Source: JANXQG01 sp963775975
GTDB taxonomy: Bacteria > Planctomycetota > Planctomycetia > Pirellulales > Thermoguttaceae
Assembly: GCA_963775975.1 (NCBI GenBank)
Contig: CAVZKX010000001.1
Span: forward strand, 1,952,370-2,016,369
Length of the DNA stretch: 64,000 nucleotides
Reading direction: 5' to 3'
Position numbers and translations under genes: made by a program. Below the pieces are notes generated by a model that saw only the letters and a program-made list of their open reading frames with translations, ran no database searches and was not told where the DNA came from. Positions within the stretch are counted from its first letter, which is position 1, and each line of letters begins with the position of its first letter. This document shows positions 28,873-37,784 of this stretch, one piece after another.

Positions 28873-30546
28873 CTACCGCCGCAATGGAGCCACAGCAATC
28901 CGATCGACATCCTCGGCGATGCCGGCGCAGACCGTTACGCCAAAACCCTGGAAACTGCCGCCGCCGATCCGGCCAGCGATGGCATGCTGGTGATCTTGAC
29001 GCCGCAATCGATGACCGACCCCACGGCAACGGCCGAGCAGTTGGCACAATATGCCCATACGACAGGCAAGCCGCTTTTGGCAAGCTGGATGGGCGGGGCG
29101 TGCGTCGAGGCGGCCGCAAAAATCCTCAACGAGGCAAACATTCCGACTTTCCCCTACCCGGATACCGCGGCCCGCGCCTTCAGCTATATGTGGCGCTATA
29201 GCTACAACATCCGCGGCATTTACGAAACGCCCGAACGGCTGGACGAAGCCGCGAATGAGGTCCCCGACCGCGCTGCGGCCGAGACAATTCTGCAGGCGGT
29301 GCGCAGTAGCGGCCGCACCCTGCTCACGGAGTACGAGTCGAAGCAACTGCTCCGCATCTACGGCATCCCCAGCGTCGAGACCCGCATCGCGACGAGTGAA
29401 GAAGAGGCCGTGCGGCACGCGGAAGAGATCGGCTTTCCCACCGTATTAAAGCTGCACTCCGAAACAATCACGCATAAGACCGACGTGGGCGGCGTGCTGC
29501 TCGATCTCAAGGACGCCGCGGCCGTGCGACGGGCGTTTCAAGCGATCCGTGAATCGGTCACCGCCAAGGCGGGCGCGGAACACTTTCTCGGCGTCACCGT
29601 GCAGCCCATGAGCCGGCTGGATGGGTATGAACTGATTTTAGGCAGCAGCATCGACCCCCAGTTCGGGCCCGTGCTGCTCTTCGGCGCGGGCGGGCAATTG
29701 GTCGAGGTCTGGAAGGACCGTTCCCTGGCGCTGCCCATGCTCAATTCGACCTTGGCCAGGCGGATGATGGAGCAGACCAAAATCTTCGCCGCCCTGAAAG
29801 GCGTCCGCGGCCGCCCGGCGGTGCCGCTGGCTGCCCTCGAGCAACTGCTGGTGCGCTTCAGCCAGCTCGTGGTCGATCAAAAGTGGATCAAAGAGATCGA
29901 CATCAATCCGCTCATCGCCTCGCCCGAGCGGCTGCTGGCCCTCGATGCCCGCGTGGTCGTGTTCGGCCGGGACGTAGCCGAAAGGGACCTGCCGCGTCCA
30001 GCGATCCGCCCCTATCCATCGCAATACGTGGGTGCGTGGCATGCAAAAGACGGCAGCACCATAAAAATTCGTCCGATTCGGCCGGAAGACGAGCCGTTGA
30101 TGGTGAAATTCCACAAGACGCTCTCGCAGCAGAGCGTTTACATGCGGTACCTCAACACCTTGAAGCTCAGCGAGCGCGTGGCCCACGTGCGTCTGGCGCG
30201 ATTGTGCTTCATCGACTACGATCGCGAAATGGCGTTGGTGGCCGAAATCGAGTCCCCCGAGGGACGCCAAATCATCGCCGTCGGCCGGCTGATCAAATTC
30301 CACGGCAAGAGCAGCGCCGAAATCGCTGTCGTAGTCGCCGATAGCCACCAGCGGCAGGGCATCGGATCGGAACTGCTGCGGCGTCTGATCGAGGTCGGCA
30401 TCGACGAGCAGCTCTGCCAGATCCACGCCACGACCGCGCTGACGAACGCCGCCATGCGGCATATCTTCACCAAGCTCGGCTTCCACGTCGAACACTCCCG
30501 CGAGGATGATGTGCTCAATGCTCGGATCGAGCTGTGGAACGGATGA
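28870..30546 (+). CDS. ADP-forming acyl-CoA ligase fused to GNAT, C-terminal part (ATP-grasp + acetyltransferase)
   Basis: Continuation from LPPQWSHSNPIDILGDAG. It completes the CoA-ligase domain, then an ATP-grasp (beta-subunit) domain (LLTEYESKQLLRIYGIP, FPTVLKLHSETITHKTDVGGV, LLFGAGGQLVEVWKDRSLALP) and a C-terminal GNAT N-acetyltransferase domain (IRPIRPEDEPLMVKFHKTLS, VAVVVADSHQRQGIGSELLRRL with the Q/RxxGxG/A acetyl-CoA loop). Repaired protein about 917 residues. Such fusions occur as Pat-type lysine acetyltransferases, where the ligase half may be inactive; here the ligase motifs look intact, so either role is possible. Confidence 0.87.
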   Translation, partial: FLPPQWSHSNPIDILGDAGADRYAKTLETAAADPASDGMLVILTPQSMTDPTATAEQLAQYAHTTGKPLLASWMGGACVEAAAKILNEANIPTFPYPDTAARAFSYMWRYSYNIRGIYETPERLDEAANEVPDRAAAETILQAVRSSGRTLLTEYESKQLLRIYGIPSVETRIATSEEEAVRHAEEIGFPTVLKLHSETITHKTDVGGVLLDLKDAAAVRRAFQAIRESVTAKAGAEHFLGVTVQPMSRLDGYELILGSSIDPQFGPVLLFGAGGQLVEVWKDRSLALPMLNSTLARRMMEQTKIFAALKGVRGRPAVPLAALEQLLVRFSQLVVDQKWIKEIDINPLIASPERLLALDARVVVFGRDVAERDLPRPAIRPYPSQYVGAWHAKDGSTIKIRPIRPEDEPLMVKFHKTLSQQSVYMRYLNTLKLSERVAHVRLARLCFIDYDREMALVAEIESPEGRQIIAVGRLIKFHGKSSAEIAVVVADSHQRQGIGSELLRRLIEVGIDEQLCQIHATTALTNAAMRHIFTKLGFHVEHSREDDVLNARIELWNG

Positions 30547-30675
30547 GACGAGGGCGGAGGGATGCCGATTGAGCCACGAATTTTTTTATCAGCGTTCAAT
30601 CGGTGTTCAATTGGCGGCTAAAATTCCCGCTCTTTTTTGTTTCGTTCGTGTCTTTCATGGTTGTCCCCGCTGCCC

Positions 30676-30691
30676 TGTGCGATCTCGCACA
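30676..30691. promoter_or_regulatory. palindromic activator site TGTGCGA-N2-TCGCACA (copy 3)
   Basis: TGTGCGATCTCGCACA, arms identical to copy 1 at 23837. It lies 97 bases upstream of the -24 element of the nifJ promoter, a typical distance for an enhancer of a sigma-54 promoter. Confidence 0.72.
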
Positions 30692-30788
30692 CTACTGCGG
30701 CCAAAAGTGTGCGGTTTGTGCCAAGAGAGGAACGCGCACTTCCGCGTTTCGCACGGCTATCGCCGGTTCCCTGCGCTGCAAGCGCTCA

Positions 30789-30804
30789 TGGCCCGGCGTT
30801 TGCT
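30789..30804 (+). promoter_or_regulatory. sigma-54 (-24/-12) promoter of nifJ-hox
   Basis: TGGCCCGGCGTTTGCT matches the consensus TGGCACG-N4-TTGCW with one mismatch (A to C) and exact GG/GC spacing. The GC is about 101 bases before the nifJ start, leaving a leader of roughly 90 bases. Confidence 0.72.
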
Positions 30805-30904
30805 TCATATCGACGCATCGCCACTTCCCCCGCCACAACCGATTCGCTGCGGTGTATGGCTCGACGAATAAAGACAACAAAACGATTCTGAATGGAACGA
30901 TTCC

Positions 30905-33900
30905 ATGAACCGCACAAGAAAAACGCTCGACGGCAACGAAGCGGTGGCCAGCGTGGCGTATCGCGCCACGGAAGTCATCGCCATTTACCCCATCACGCCT
31001 TCCTCCCCCATGGCGGAATGGGCCGGGCAGTGGGCCACGGAAGAACGGCCCAACGCATGGGGCACCGTGCCCAGCGTGGTGGAGATGCAGAGCGAAGGCG
31101 GAGCGGCGGGCGCGATCCACGGGGCACTGCAGGCCGGGGCACTGACGACGACCTTCACCTCGTCGCAGGGCCTGTTGCTCATGATCCCCAACATGTACAA
31201 GATCGCCGGCGAACTGACGGCCGCCGTGATCCACGTCGCCGCCCGCTCGCTGGCCACGCAGGCGCTCTCCATCTTCTGCGACCATAGCGACGTGATGGCG
31301 GCCCGAGCAACCGGGTTTGCTTTTTTGTGCTCGAACTCGGTGCAGGAGGCGATGGATTTTGCCTTGATCGCCCACGCGGCGACGCTGGAAGCCCGCGTGC
31401 CCTTCCTGCACTTCTTCGACGGCTTCCGCACCTCGCACGAAGTCATGAAGGTCGAAGCGCTCGGCGACGACGACCTATTGGCGGTGATCGACGGCGAGCA
31501 AGTGCGCAAGCATCGCGACCGCGCCCTGACGCCCGACCGGCCCGTGCTCCGCGGGGCCACGCAGAACCCGGACGTCTATTTTCAGGCTCGCGAGTCGGTG
31601 AATCCTTATTATTTGGCCTGTCCCGATATCGTGCAGAACACGATGGACCGCTTCGCCGCCGTCACCGGCCGGGCGTACCATCTTTTTGATTATGTGGGCG
31701 CGGCCGACGCGGAGCGCGTCATCGTGATCATGGGCTCCGGCAGCGGCGCGGGGGAAGAGGCCGTCGAAGCGCTGGTGAATCGCGGCGAGAAAGTGGGACT
31801 ATTAAAATGTCGGCTCTATCGGCCCTTCGCGATTGAGCGCTTTTTGCCCGTCCTGCCAGCCACGGTGCGGACGATCGGCGTTCTGGACCGCACCAAGGAA
31901 CCTGGCGCGATCGGCGAGCCGCTTTATCTGGACATCGTCGCGGCGGTGCAGGAAGGGCTCGGCACGGACCGTTGTCCCTTTCAGCACGCCCCGCGAGTTG
32001 TCGGCGGCCGCTACGGCCTGTCATCCAAAGAATTCACGCCGGCGATGGTCAAGGGCGTCTTTGACGAATTGGCCAAGGACCGGCCAAAGAATCACTTCAC
32101 CGTGGGCATTATCGACGACGTGACGCATACGCACGTCGATTACGATCCGCAGTTCGTCACGGAAGATCGCGAGGCGACGCGGGCCATTTTTTACGGCCTG
32201 GGATCCGACGGCACGGTGGGGGCCAACAAGAACTCCATCAAAATCATCGGCGAAGGAACCGAAAATTACGCGCAGGGTTATTTCGTTTACGACTCGAAGA
32301 AGTCGGGCTCGATGACGACATCCTACCTGCGTTTTGGGCCGCGGCCCATCCGCTCCACGTACCTGATCACTCGCGGCAATTTTGTGGCCTGCCATCAATT
32401 CGGCCTGCTGGAGCGGGCCGACGTGCTGGAGGCCGCCGAACCGGGCGCGACGTTTTTGCTGAACAGTCCTTACGCGGCGGCCCAGGTGTGGGAGCATCTG
32501 CCCAAACATGTTCAGGAGCCGATCATCGCAAAGAAGCTTGAGTTCTATGTAATCGACGGCTATAAGATTGCGCAGCAAGCTGGCATGGGTGATCGCATCA
32601 ACACGATCATGCAAACCTGCTTCTTCGCGATCAGCGGCGTCTTACCTCGCGACGAGGCGATCGAAGCCATCAAGCACGCGATCGCGAAGACCTATGGCAA
32701 GCGGGGCCAGGCCGTCGTCGATAAGAACTGCGCCGCGGTCGACGCAACCCTGATGCATCTGGAAAAGGTAGACGTTCCCGCGATCGTCACCAGCACGCGC
32801 GGCCAATACGTGCCGGCGGCCAACAGTCCCTCGGAATTCGTTCGCAACTTTACCGCGAAGATCATCGCCGGCAGGGGCGATTTGCTGCCGGTCAGCGCGA
32901 TGGTTGCGGACGGGACGTATCCCACCGGCACGGCCGCCTGCGAGAAACGGAACATTTCGGACGAGATTCCTGTTTGGGACAGCAACCTTTGCATTCAGTG
33001 CGGAAAATGCGTAATGGTTTGCCCGCACGCCGTGATTCGCGGAAAGATCTACGACGCTGCCGCTGCCGCTGAGGCCCCGGCGACGTTCAAGTCGGTGGCG
33101 GCCAAGTGGCGCAATTTCCCGGACATGCGCTTCACGCTGCAAGTCGCGCCCGAGGACTGCACGGGCTGCGGTCTGTGCGTGGAGGTCTGTCCGGCCAAGA
33201 ACAAGACCGAGACCCGCCTCAAGGCCATCAATATGCGGCTTCAGGCTGCGATCCGCGAGCCGGAGGCGGCTAACTGGGATTTCTTCTTGCAGATACCCGA
33301 TCCGAACCGCCAATTGTTGAACCGCAGCCTCGTCAAGGACGTGCAGCTTTTGACGCCGCTCTTCGAGTTCTCCGGGGCCTGCGCCGGTTGCGGCGAGACG
33401 CCCTATTTGAAACTTTTGAGCCAGCTTTTCGGCGATCGCACGGTGATTGCCAACGCAACCGGCTGTTCCTCGATCTACGGCGGCAACCTGCCCACGACGC
33501 CCTGGACGACCAATCGCGAAGGACGCGGCCCAGCCTGGTCCAATTCGCTCTTCGAGGACAACGCCGAGTTCGGGCTGGGTATGCGGATCGCCATGGACAA
33601 GCATGGCCAGCACGCCCGCGAGCTGCTGTCTCGCTTGGGCTCGACGGTCGGCGACCAGCTCGTGCAAGACATACTCACTGCCGACCAGGCGTCCGAGGCT
33701 GGGATCGACGAGCAGCGTAGGCGCATCAAGGCGCTCAGGGAAACCCTCAAGGCCAACGATTCGTCGGACGCCAAAAACCTGCTTGGGCTAGCCGACAGCC
33801 TGGTGAAGAAATGCGTCTGGATAGTCGGCGGCGACGGCTGGGCCTATGACATCGACTATGGCGGCCTGGACCATGTGCTGGCCTCGGGCCATAACGTCAA

Positions 33901-34486
33901 CGTCCTCGTGCTGGATACCGAGGTTTATTCGAACACGGGCGGGCAAATGTCCAAGGCCACGCCGCGCGGCGCGGTGGCAAAATTTGCCGCAGGCGGCAAG
34001 AACATGCCGAAGAAGGATCTGGCGATGATGGCCATGAATTACCAGGGCGTCTACGTGGCTCGGGTCGCTTTGGGCGCGAATGACTCGCAAACCGTGCGGG
34101 CCTTCCAAGAAGCCGAGGCCTATAACGGACCTTCGCTGATCATCGCCTATAGCCATTGCATCGCGCATGGATACGATCTGCTTCATGGCCTCTCCCAACA
34201 AAAGGCAGCGGTGCAGTCGGGCTATTGGCCGCTGTTCCGCTACAATCCCGATTTGGCGGCCAAGGGCGAGAACCCGATGCACCTTGATTCCGCCGCGCCA
34301 ACGTTGCCGCTCAAAAAGTACGCTTACAATGAGGGTCGTTATACCATGCTCGCGCAGGCTAGGCCCGAATTGGCGAGCGAGCTTCTCACCTTGGCGGAAG
34401 GCGACGTAGCGCGACGCTGGCGGCTTTATGAGAATATGGCCGCTGTGCCGTGCAATGGGAATGAAAACGAGGTGAAACATGGTTAA
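30905..34486 (+). CDS. nifJ: pyruvate:ferredoxin (flavodoxin) oxidoreductase
   Basis: 1193-residue single-chain PFOR: pyruvate + CoA + 2 Fd(ox) to acetyl-CoA + CO2 + 2 Fd(red). The N-terminal pyrimidine-binding domain has YPITPSSPMAEWA, and domain III (transketolase-like C) follows. The inserted ferredoxin domain has CIQCGKCVMVC (~residue 697) and CTGCGLCVEVC (~750). The C-terminal PP domain has CAGCGETPYLKLL, GGDGWAYDIDYGGLDH (~975) and NTGGQMSKATP for thiamine diphosphate. Full length and intact, unlike many neighbours. It overlaps the next gene by 8 bases, heading a nifJ-hox operon under a sigma-54 promoter. Oxygen sensitivity fits an anaerobic role. Confidence 0.96.
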   Translation: MNRTRKTLDGNEAVASVAYRATEVIAIYPITPSSPMAEWAGQWATEERPNAWGTVPSVVEMQSEGGAAGAIHGALQAGALTTTFTSSQGLLLMIPNMYKIAGELTAAVIHVAARSLATQALSIFCDHSDVMAARATGFAFLCSNSVQEAMDFALIAHAATLEARVPFLHFFDGFRTSHEVMKVEALGDDDLLAVIDGEQVRKHRDRALTPDRPVLRGATQNPDVYFQARESVNPYYLACPDIVQNTMDRFAAVTGRAYHLFDYVGAADAERVIVIMGSGSGAGEEAVEALVNRGEKVGLLKCRLYRPFAIERFLPVLPATVRTIGVLDRTKEPGAIGEPLYLDIVAAVQEGLGTDRCPFQHAPRVVGGRYGLSSKEFTPAMVKGVFDELAKDRPKNHFTVGIIDDVTHTHVDYDPQFVTEDREATRAIFYGLGSDGTVGANKNSIKIIGEGTENYAQGYFVYDSKKSGSMTTSYLRFGPRPIRSTYLITRGNFVACHQFGLLERADVLEAAEPGATFLLNSPYAAAQVWEHLPKHVQEPIIAKKLEFYVIDGYKIAQQAGMGDRINTIMQTCFFAISGVLPRDEAIEAIKHAIAKTYGKRGQAVVDKNCAAVDATLMHLEKVDVPAIVTSTRGQYVPAANSPSEFVRNFTAKIIAGRGDLLPVSAMVADGTYPTGTAACEKRNISDEIPVWDSNLCIQCGKCVMVCPHAVIRGKIYDAAAAAEAPATFKSVAAKWRNFPDMRFTLQVAPEDCTGCGLCVEVCPAKNKTETRLKAINMRLQAAIREPEAANWDFFLQIPDPNRQLLNRSLVKDVQLLTPLFEFSGACAGCGETPYLKLLSQLFGDRTVIANATGCSSIYGGNLPTTPWTTNREGRGPAWSNSLFEDNAEFGLGMRIAMDKHGQHARELLSRLGSTVGDQLVQDILTADQASEAGIDEQRRRIKALRETLKANDSSDAKNLLGLADSLVKKCVWIVGGDGWAYDIDYGGLDHVLASGHNVNVLVLDTEVYSNTGGQMSKATPRGAVAKFAAGGKNMPKKDLAMMAMNYQGVYVARVALGANDSQTVRAFQEAEAYNGPSLIIAYSHCIAHGYDLLHGLSQQKAAVQSGYWPLFRYNPDLAAKGENPMHLDSAAPTLPLKKYAYNEGRYTMLAQARPELASELLTLAEGDVARRWRLYENMAAVPCNGNENEVKHG

Positions 34487-35489
34487 TCTCACCACAAGCT
34501 ATTTGGGGCTTTTGCTAAACAATCCCTTGGTCGTTTCGGCCTCGCCCCTCGGCTACGAACTGGCCAATATTCGCGCCATGGAAGACGCCGGCGCGGCGGC
34601 GGTGGTGTTGCCGTCGCTGTTTGAAGAGCAGCTCAGCCTTGAGAGCCAACATCTGTCGCGGAATCTCAACCGCGGCGCGGAAAGCTTTGCGGAAGCAACC
34701 TCCTATTTCCCCGACCTGGACGATTACAACATCGGGCCGGATCGCTACTTGAAGCTTATACGCGAAGCCAATGCGGCGGTCGACATTCCCATCATCGCCA
34801 GCTTGAACGGAAGTTCCCCCGGCGGATGGGTCAAGTTTGCCCGGCAAATGGAACAAGCCGGCGCCAACGCGCTTGAATTGAATATCTATCATCTTCCCAT
34901 ATCGCCACAGGTGACCGGCAGCGAAGTCGAGAAACAGTACTGCGACTTGATCGAGTCCGTCCGGGAGACTGTGCGCATTCCGATCGCCGTCAAGCTCGCA
35001 CCTTACTTCAGCTCCTTGCCAAATGTGGCTCAAAAGCTGGTTCAAGCCGGCGCGAGCGCTTTGGTGCTGTTTAACCGATTCTACCAGCCCGATTTCGACC
35101 TCGAGAGACTGGAGGTTACGCCCTCCTTATCGCTGAGCACTCCGCCGGAACTACTACTTCGACTGCACTGGGTGGCCGTGCTCTTCGGCCAAGTCGAAGT
35201 TGATTTGGCAGTTACCGGCGGAGTGCACGCGGGGCAGGACGTGGTCAAGGCGATCATGTCCGGCGCCCGTGCGGTGATGATGACGTCGGCCCTGCTGATG
35301 CACGGCATTGGTCATCTGACTCAAGTGGGCCAGGAAATGCTGGATTGGATGGAAGCGCACGAATACGAGTCGATCGGCCAGATGCGGGGAAGCATGAGCC
35401 GGCAGTCGGCGGCCAATCCCGAGGCCTTCGAGCGGGCGAACTATATCAAGGTCCTGAGTTCGTACAGTCAAGGTCGCGAATTCGTATAG
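34479..35489 (+). CDS. dihydroorotate dehydrogenase-like protein
   Basis: 336-residue FMN-binding TIM-barrel of the class 1 DHODH superfamily (LTTSYLGLLLNNPLVVSASPLG, IASLNGSSPGGW, ANALELNIYHLP, VTGGVHAGQDVVKAIMSGARAVMMTSAL). The catalytic cysteine/serine context of true PyrD is not obvious, and the gene is coupled to nifJ by an 8-base overlap. It is therefore probably not pyrimidine biosynthesis but an associated redox protein, as for similar genes found beside PFOR elsewhere. Function unknown. Confidence 0.8.
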   Translation: MVNLTTSYLGLLLNNPLVVSASPLGYELANIRAMEDAGAAAVVLPSLFEEQLSLESQHLSRNLNRGAESFAEATSYFPDLDDYNIGPDRYLKLIREANAAVDIPIIASLNGSSPGGWVKFARQMEQAGANALELNIYHLPISPQVTGSEVEKQYCDLIESVRETVRIPIAVKLAPYFSSLPNVAQKLVQAGASALVLFNRFYQPDFDLERLEVTPSLSLSTPPELLLRLHWVAVLFGQVEVDLAVTGGVHAGQDVVKAIMSGARAVMMTSALLMHGIGHLTQVGQEMLDWMEAHEYESIGQMRGSMSRQSAANPEAFERANYIKVLSSYSQGREFV

Positions 35490-35531
35490 TTAAGAAGTTG
35501 ATTCGACAGCCATGACCACGAGGATCAAGCC

Positions 35532-36113
35532 ATGAGTTCCGCGACAACCGTGAAAAGGGACGGTGAGGCAAAACCTGCCACGGCCGGGCATCCCAGTGGC
35601 GATAAGCGTTTCAAGCTTCTCGATGCCACAATGAAGCGACTGCTTTATCAGCAGGATGCATTGATCGAGGTGCTGCATTCCGCGCAGGGGCTGTTCGGCT
35701 ATCTGGAAGACGATGTGCTGCTTTACGCCGCCCGGGCGCTGAAGCTGCCTCCGAGCCGCGTCTACGGCGTGGCGACCTTCTATCATTTCTTTTCCCTGAA
35801 ACCGCACGGAGCGCATACGTGCGTGGTCTGCCTAGGAACGGCCTGTTATGTCAAGGGCGCCAACGAGTTGTTGGCGGCGCTCGAATCGGAGGGTAAGATC
35901 AAGGCCGGCGAGACGACGCCCGATGGCCAGGTGTCCCTGCTGACCGCTCGCTGCATCGGCGCGTGCGGCATCGCCCCGGCAGTGGTCTACGACGGAACGA
36001 TCGCGGGAAAGCAAGCAGTCGAATCGGCGCTGAATCAGATGAAAGGATGGCTTCGGACTTTGCATCAAACCCAAGACCTAATTATAGAAAGTCCGCAGCA
36101 TGGAACTTGCTGA
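35532..36113 (+). CDS. hoxE: bidirectional hydrogenase diaphorase subunit HoxE (NuoE-like)
   Basis: 193-residue thioredoxin-like [2Fe-2S] subunit. Cluster ligands are in CLGTACYVKGANELL and the later LLTARCIGACGIAPAV. The helical N-terminal half (YQQDALIEVLHSAQGLFGYL) and VYGVATFYHFFSL are typical of NuoE/HoxE. It carries electrons between HoxF and the hydrogenase part. The ATG at 35532 lies 42 bases after the DHODH-like stop; its end overlaps hoxF by 14 bases. Confidence 0.9.
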   Translation: MSSATTVKRDGEAKPATAGHPSGDKRFKLLDATMKRLLYQQDALIEVLHSAQGLFGYLEDDVLLYAARALKLPPSRVYGVATFYHFFSLKPHGAHTCVVCLGTACYVKGANELLAALESEGKIKAGETTPDGQVSLLTARCIGACGIAPAVVYDGTIAGKQAVESALNQMKGWLRTLHQTQDLIIESPQHGTC

Positions 36114-37698
36114 ACTGCACGAAATCGCCAGGACCGAGAAAGCCAGCCGCAAGGAAGTTCGCATTCGCTGCTGCATGGCGGCCGGCTGCCTATCCGCCAA
36201 TTCCACCGCCGTCAAGCAAGGTCTCGATAACAGCGTTCGCGAAGCCGGCTTGAGCGACCGGGTCGAAGTCTGCGCCGTGGGCTGCATGAGGCTTTGCAGT
36301 CAGGGACCTTTGGTGCAGGTCGATCCTGTGGGGACGCTCTACGAAAAGGTCACTCCCACCGAGGCGCCGGAAATCATAAAAGAAATTCAAGGGGAAAAGG
36401 GTTCTGTGAAGCGCGGCGACCCTAATTCGCCCTTCTTCAGCCGCCAAGTCTCCGTGGTCCTGGAAAATAGCGGGCTGATCGAGCCCGATCGAATCGAATC
36501 GTACATCGCCGCCGGCGGGTATCTGGCTCTCTACCAGGCCCTGCGGGAACGGACGCCCGCGGACGTGATCGACACGATTACGCGCAGCGGATTGCGCGGC
36601 CGCGGCGGCGCCGGCTATCCGGCCGGGCTGAAATGGGGAACCGTAGCGAAGGCCGAAGCGTCCCGCCGATTCGTCGTTTGCAATGCCGACGAAGGCGACC
36701 CCGGCGCCTTTATGAATCGCAGCGAACTGGAAAGCGATCCGCACCGCATCCTGGAAGGGATGGCGATCGCCGGCTACGCGGTCGGGGCATCGCAGGCATA
36801 CATCTACGTTCGCGGCGAATATCCCAACGCGATCACTCGTTTGCAAGCGGCGATCAAGCAAGCAAACCGCCTCGGGCTATTGGGAAGCCGCATTTTCGAC
36901 TCGCCTTTCGATTTCCGCATCGATTTGCGGATTGGCGCCGGCGCATTCGTCTGCGGCGAGGAAACGGCCCTAATGGCCTCGATCGAGGGAAAACGCGGCC
37001 TGCCGCACCCCCGTCCGCCCTATCCGGCCCAAAAAGGTCTGTGGGGCTGTCCGACACTTATCAATAACGTCGAGACCTTCGCCAATGTCGCCCCGATCAT
37101 CCGCCGCGGTCCGGAGTGGTTTGCAAGCATTGGCACCGAAAAGAGCAAGGGAACCAAGGTCTTTTCCCTGACGGGCAAAGTCAAAAACACGGGCCTGGTC
37201 GAAGTGCCGTTAGGGACCACGCTGCATGAGATCGTCGAAATGATCGGCGGCGGTCCTTCGGACGCAAGTCCCATCAAGGCCGTGCAGACCGGCGGTCCCT
37301 CGGGCGGCTGCATTCCGGTCTCGCTCTTCGATACACCGGTCGATTACGAATCGCTGGCCCGGCTAGGCTCGATCATGGGATCGGGTGGCATGATCGTCAT
37401 GGATGAGACGAACAACATGGTGGACGTGGCGCGCTTCTATATGGAATTCTGCATGGACGAATCGTGTGGCAAGTGCGTCCCCTGCCGCGCGGGCACCGTG
37501 CAGTTGCATAGTCTATTGACGAAGATCATTGACGGGCGGGCCGACGAAACGGACATGAAGCGGATGGAGTCGCTGTGCGACATGGTGCGCAATACGAGCC
37601 TTTGTGGGCTCGGCCAGACGGCCCCGAATCCCGTGCTGAGCACGCTCCGCTATTTCCGTCAGGAGTACGACGCCCTGCTGAGAACCGACGTTAAATGA
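36100..37698 (+). CDS. hoxF: bidirectional hydrogenase diaphorase subunit HoxF (NuoF-like)
   Basis: 532 residues. The N-terminal thioredoxin-like [2Fe-2S] domain has RCCMAAGCLSANS and CAVGCMRLC. The FMN/NADH domain has GRGGAGYPAGLKWG (~167-180), CNADEGDPGAFMNR and CGEETALMASIEGKRG. The SLBB domain and C-terminal [4Fe-4S] site C-x2-C-x2-C (DESCGKCVPCRAGT, ~450) plus a late cysteine in NTSLCGLGQ complete it. It oxidises or reduces NAD(H) for the hydrogenase. ATG at 36100 overlaps hoxE; a repeat-containing 86-base gap follows before hoxU. Confidence 0.93.
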   Translation: MELAELHEIARTEKASRKEVRIRCCMAAGCLSANSTAVKQGLDNSVREAGLSDRVEVCAVGCMRLCSQGPLVQVDPVGTLYEKVTPTEAPEIIKEIQGEKGSVKRGDPNSPFFSRQVSVVLENSGLIEPDRIESYIAAGGYLALYQALRERTPADVIDTITRSGLRGRGGAGYPAGLKWGTVAKAEASRRFVVCNADEGDPGAFMNRSELESDPHRILEGMAIAGYAVGASQAYIYVRGEYPNAITRLQAAIKQANRLGLLGSRIFDSPFDFRIDLRIGAGAFVCGEETALMASIEGKRGLPHPRPPYPAQKGLWGCPTLINNVETFANVAPIIRRGPEWFASIGTEKSKGTKVFSLTGKVKNTGLVEVPLGTTLHEIVEMIGGGPSDASPIKAVQTGGPSGGCIPVSLFDTPVDYESLARLGSIMGSGGMIVMDETNNMVDVARFYMEFCMDESCGKCVPCRAGTVQLHSLLTKIIDGRADETDMKRMESLCDMVRNTSLCGLGQTAPNPVLSTLRYFRQEYDALLRTDVK

Positions 37699-37701
37699 CC
37701 A

Positions 37702-37760
37702 AATATTCAATGTTCAATGAGTCCGATCAATGAACATTGCACTTTGAACATTAGAACATT
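37702..37760. repeat. 7-bp-periodic inverted repeat between hoxF and hoxU
   Basis: Heptamers AATATTC, AATGTTC, AATGAGT on the left and AATGAAC, ATTGCAC, TTTGAAC on the right, with a 6-base centre (37723-37728). GTTC on the left pairs with GAAC on the right. It begins four bases after the hoxF stop and would form an intercistronic stem-loop in the operon mRNA. Confidence 0.7.
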
Positions 37761-37784
37761 CCTGCTAACATCGAGGGCCATAAC

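Larger units (their letters stand above)
30547..30904. other. intergenic region upstream of nifJ
   Basis: No gene. An inverted repeat CCGATTGA (30565-30572) / TCAATCGG (30596-30603) and two tandem 11-mers starting GTTCAAT (30594-30615) come first, then the third palindrome (30676-30691), further half sites TGTGCGG (30708) and TCGCAC (30749), and a strong -24/-12 promoter (30789-30804). Confidence 0.55.
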
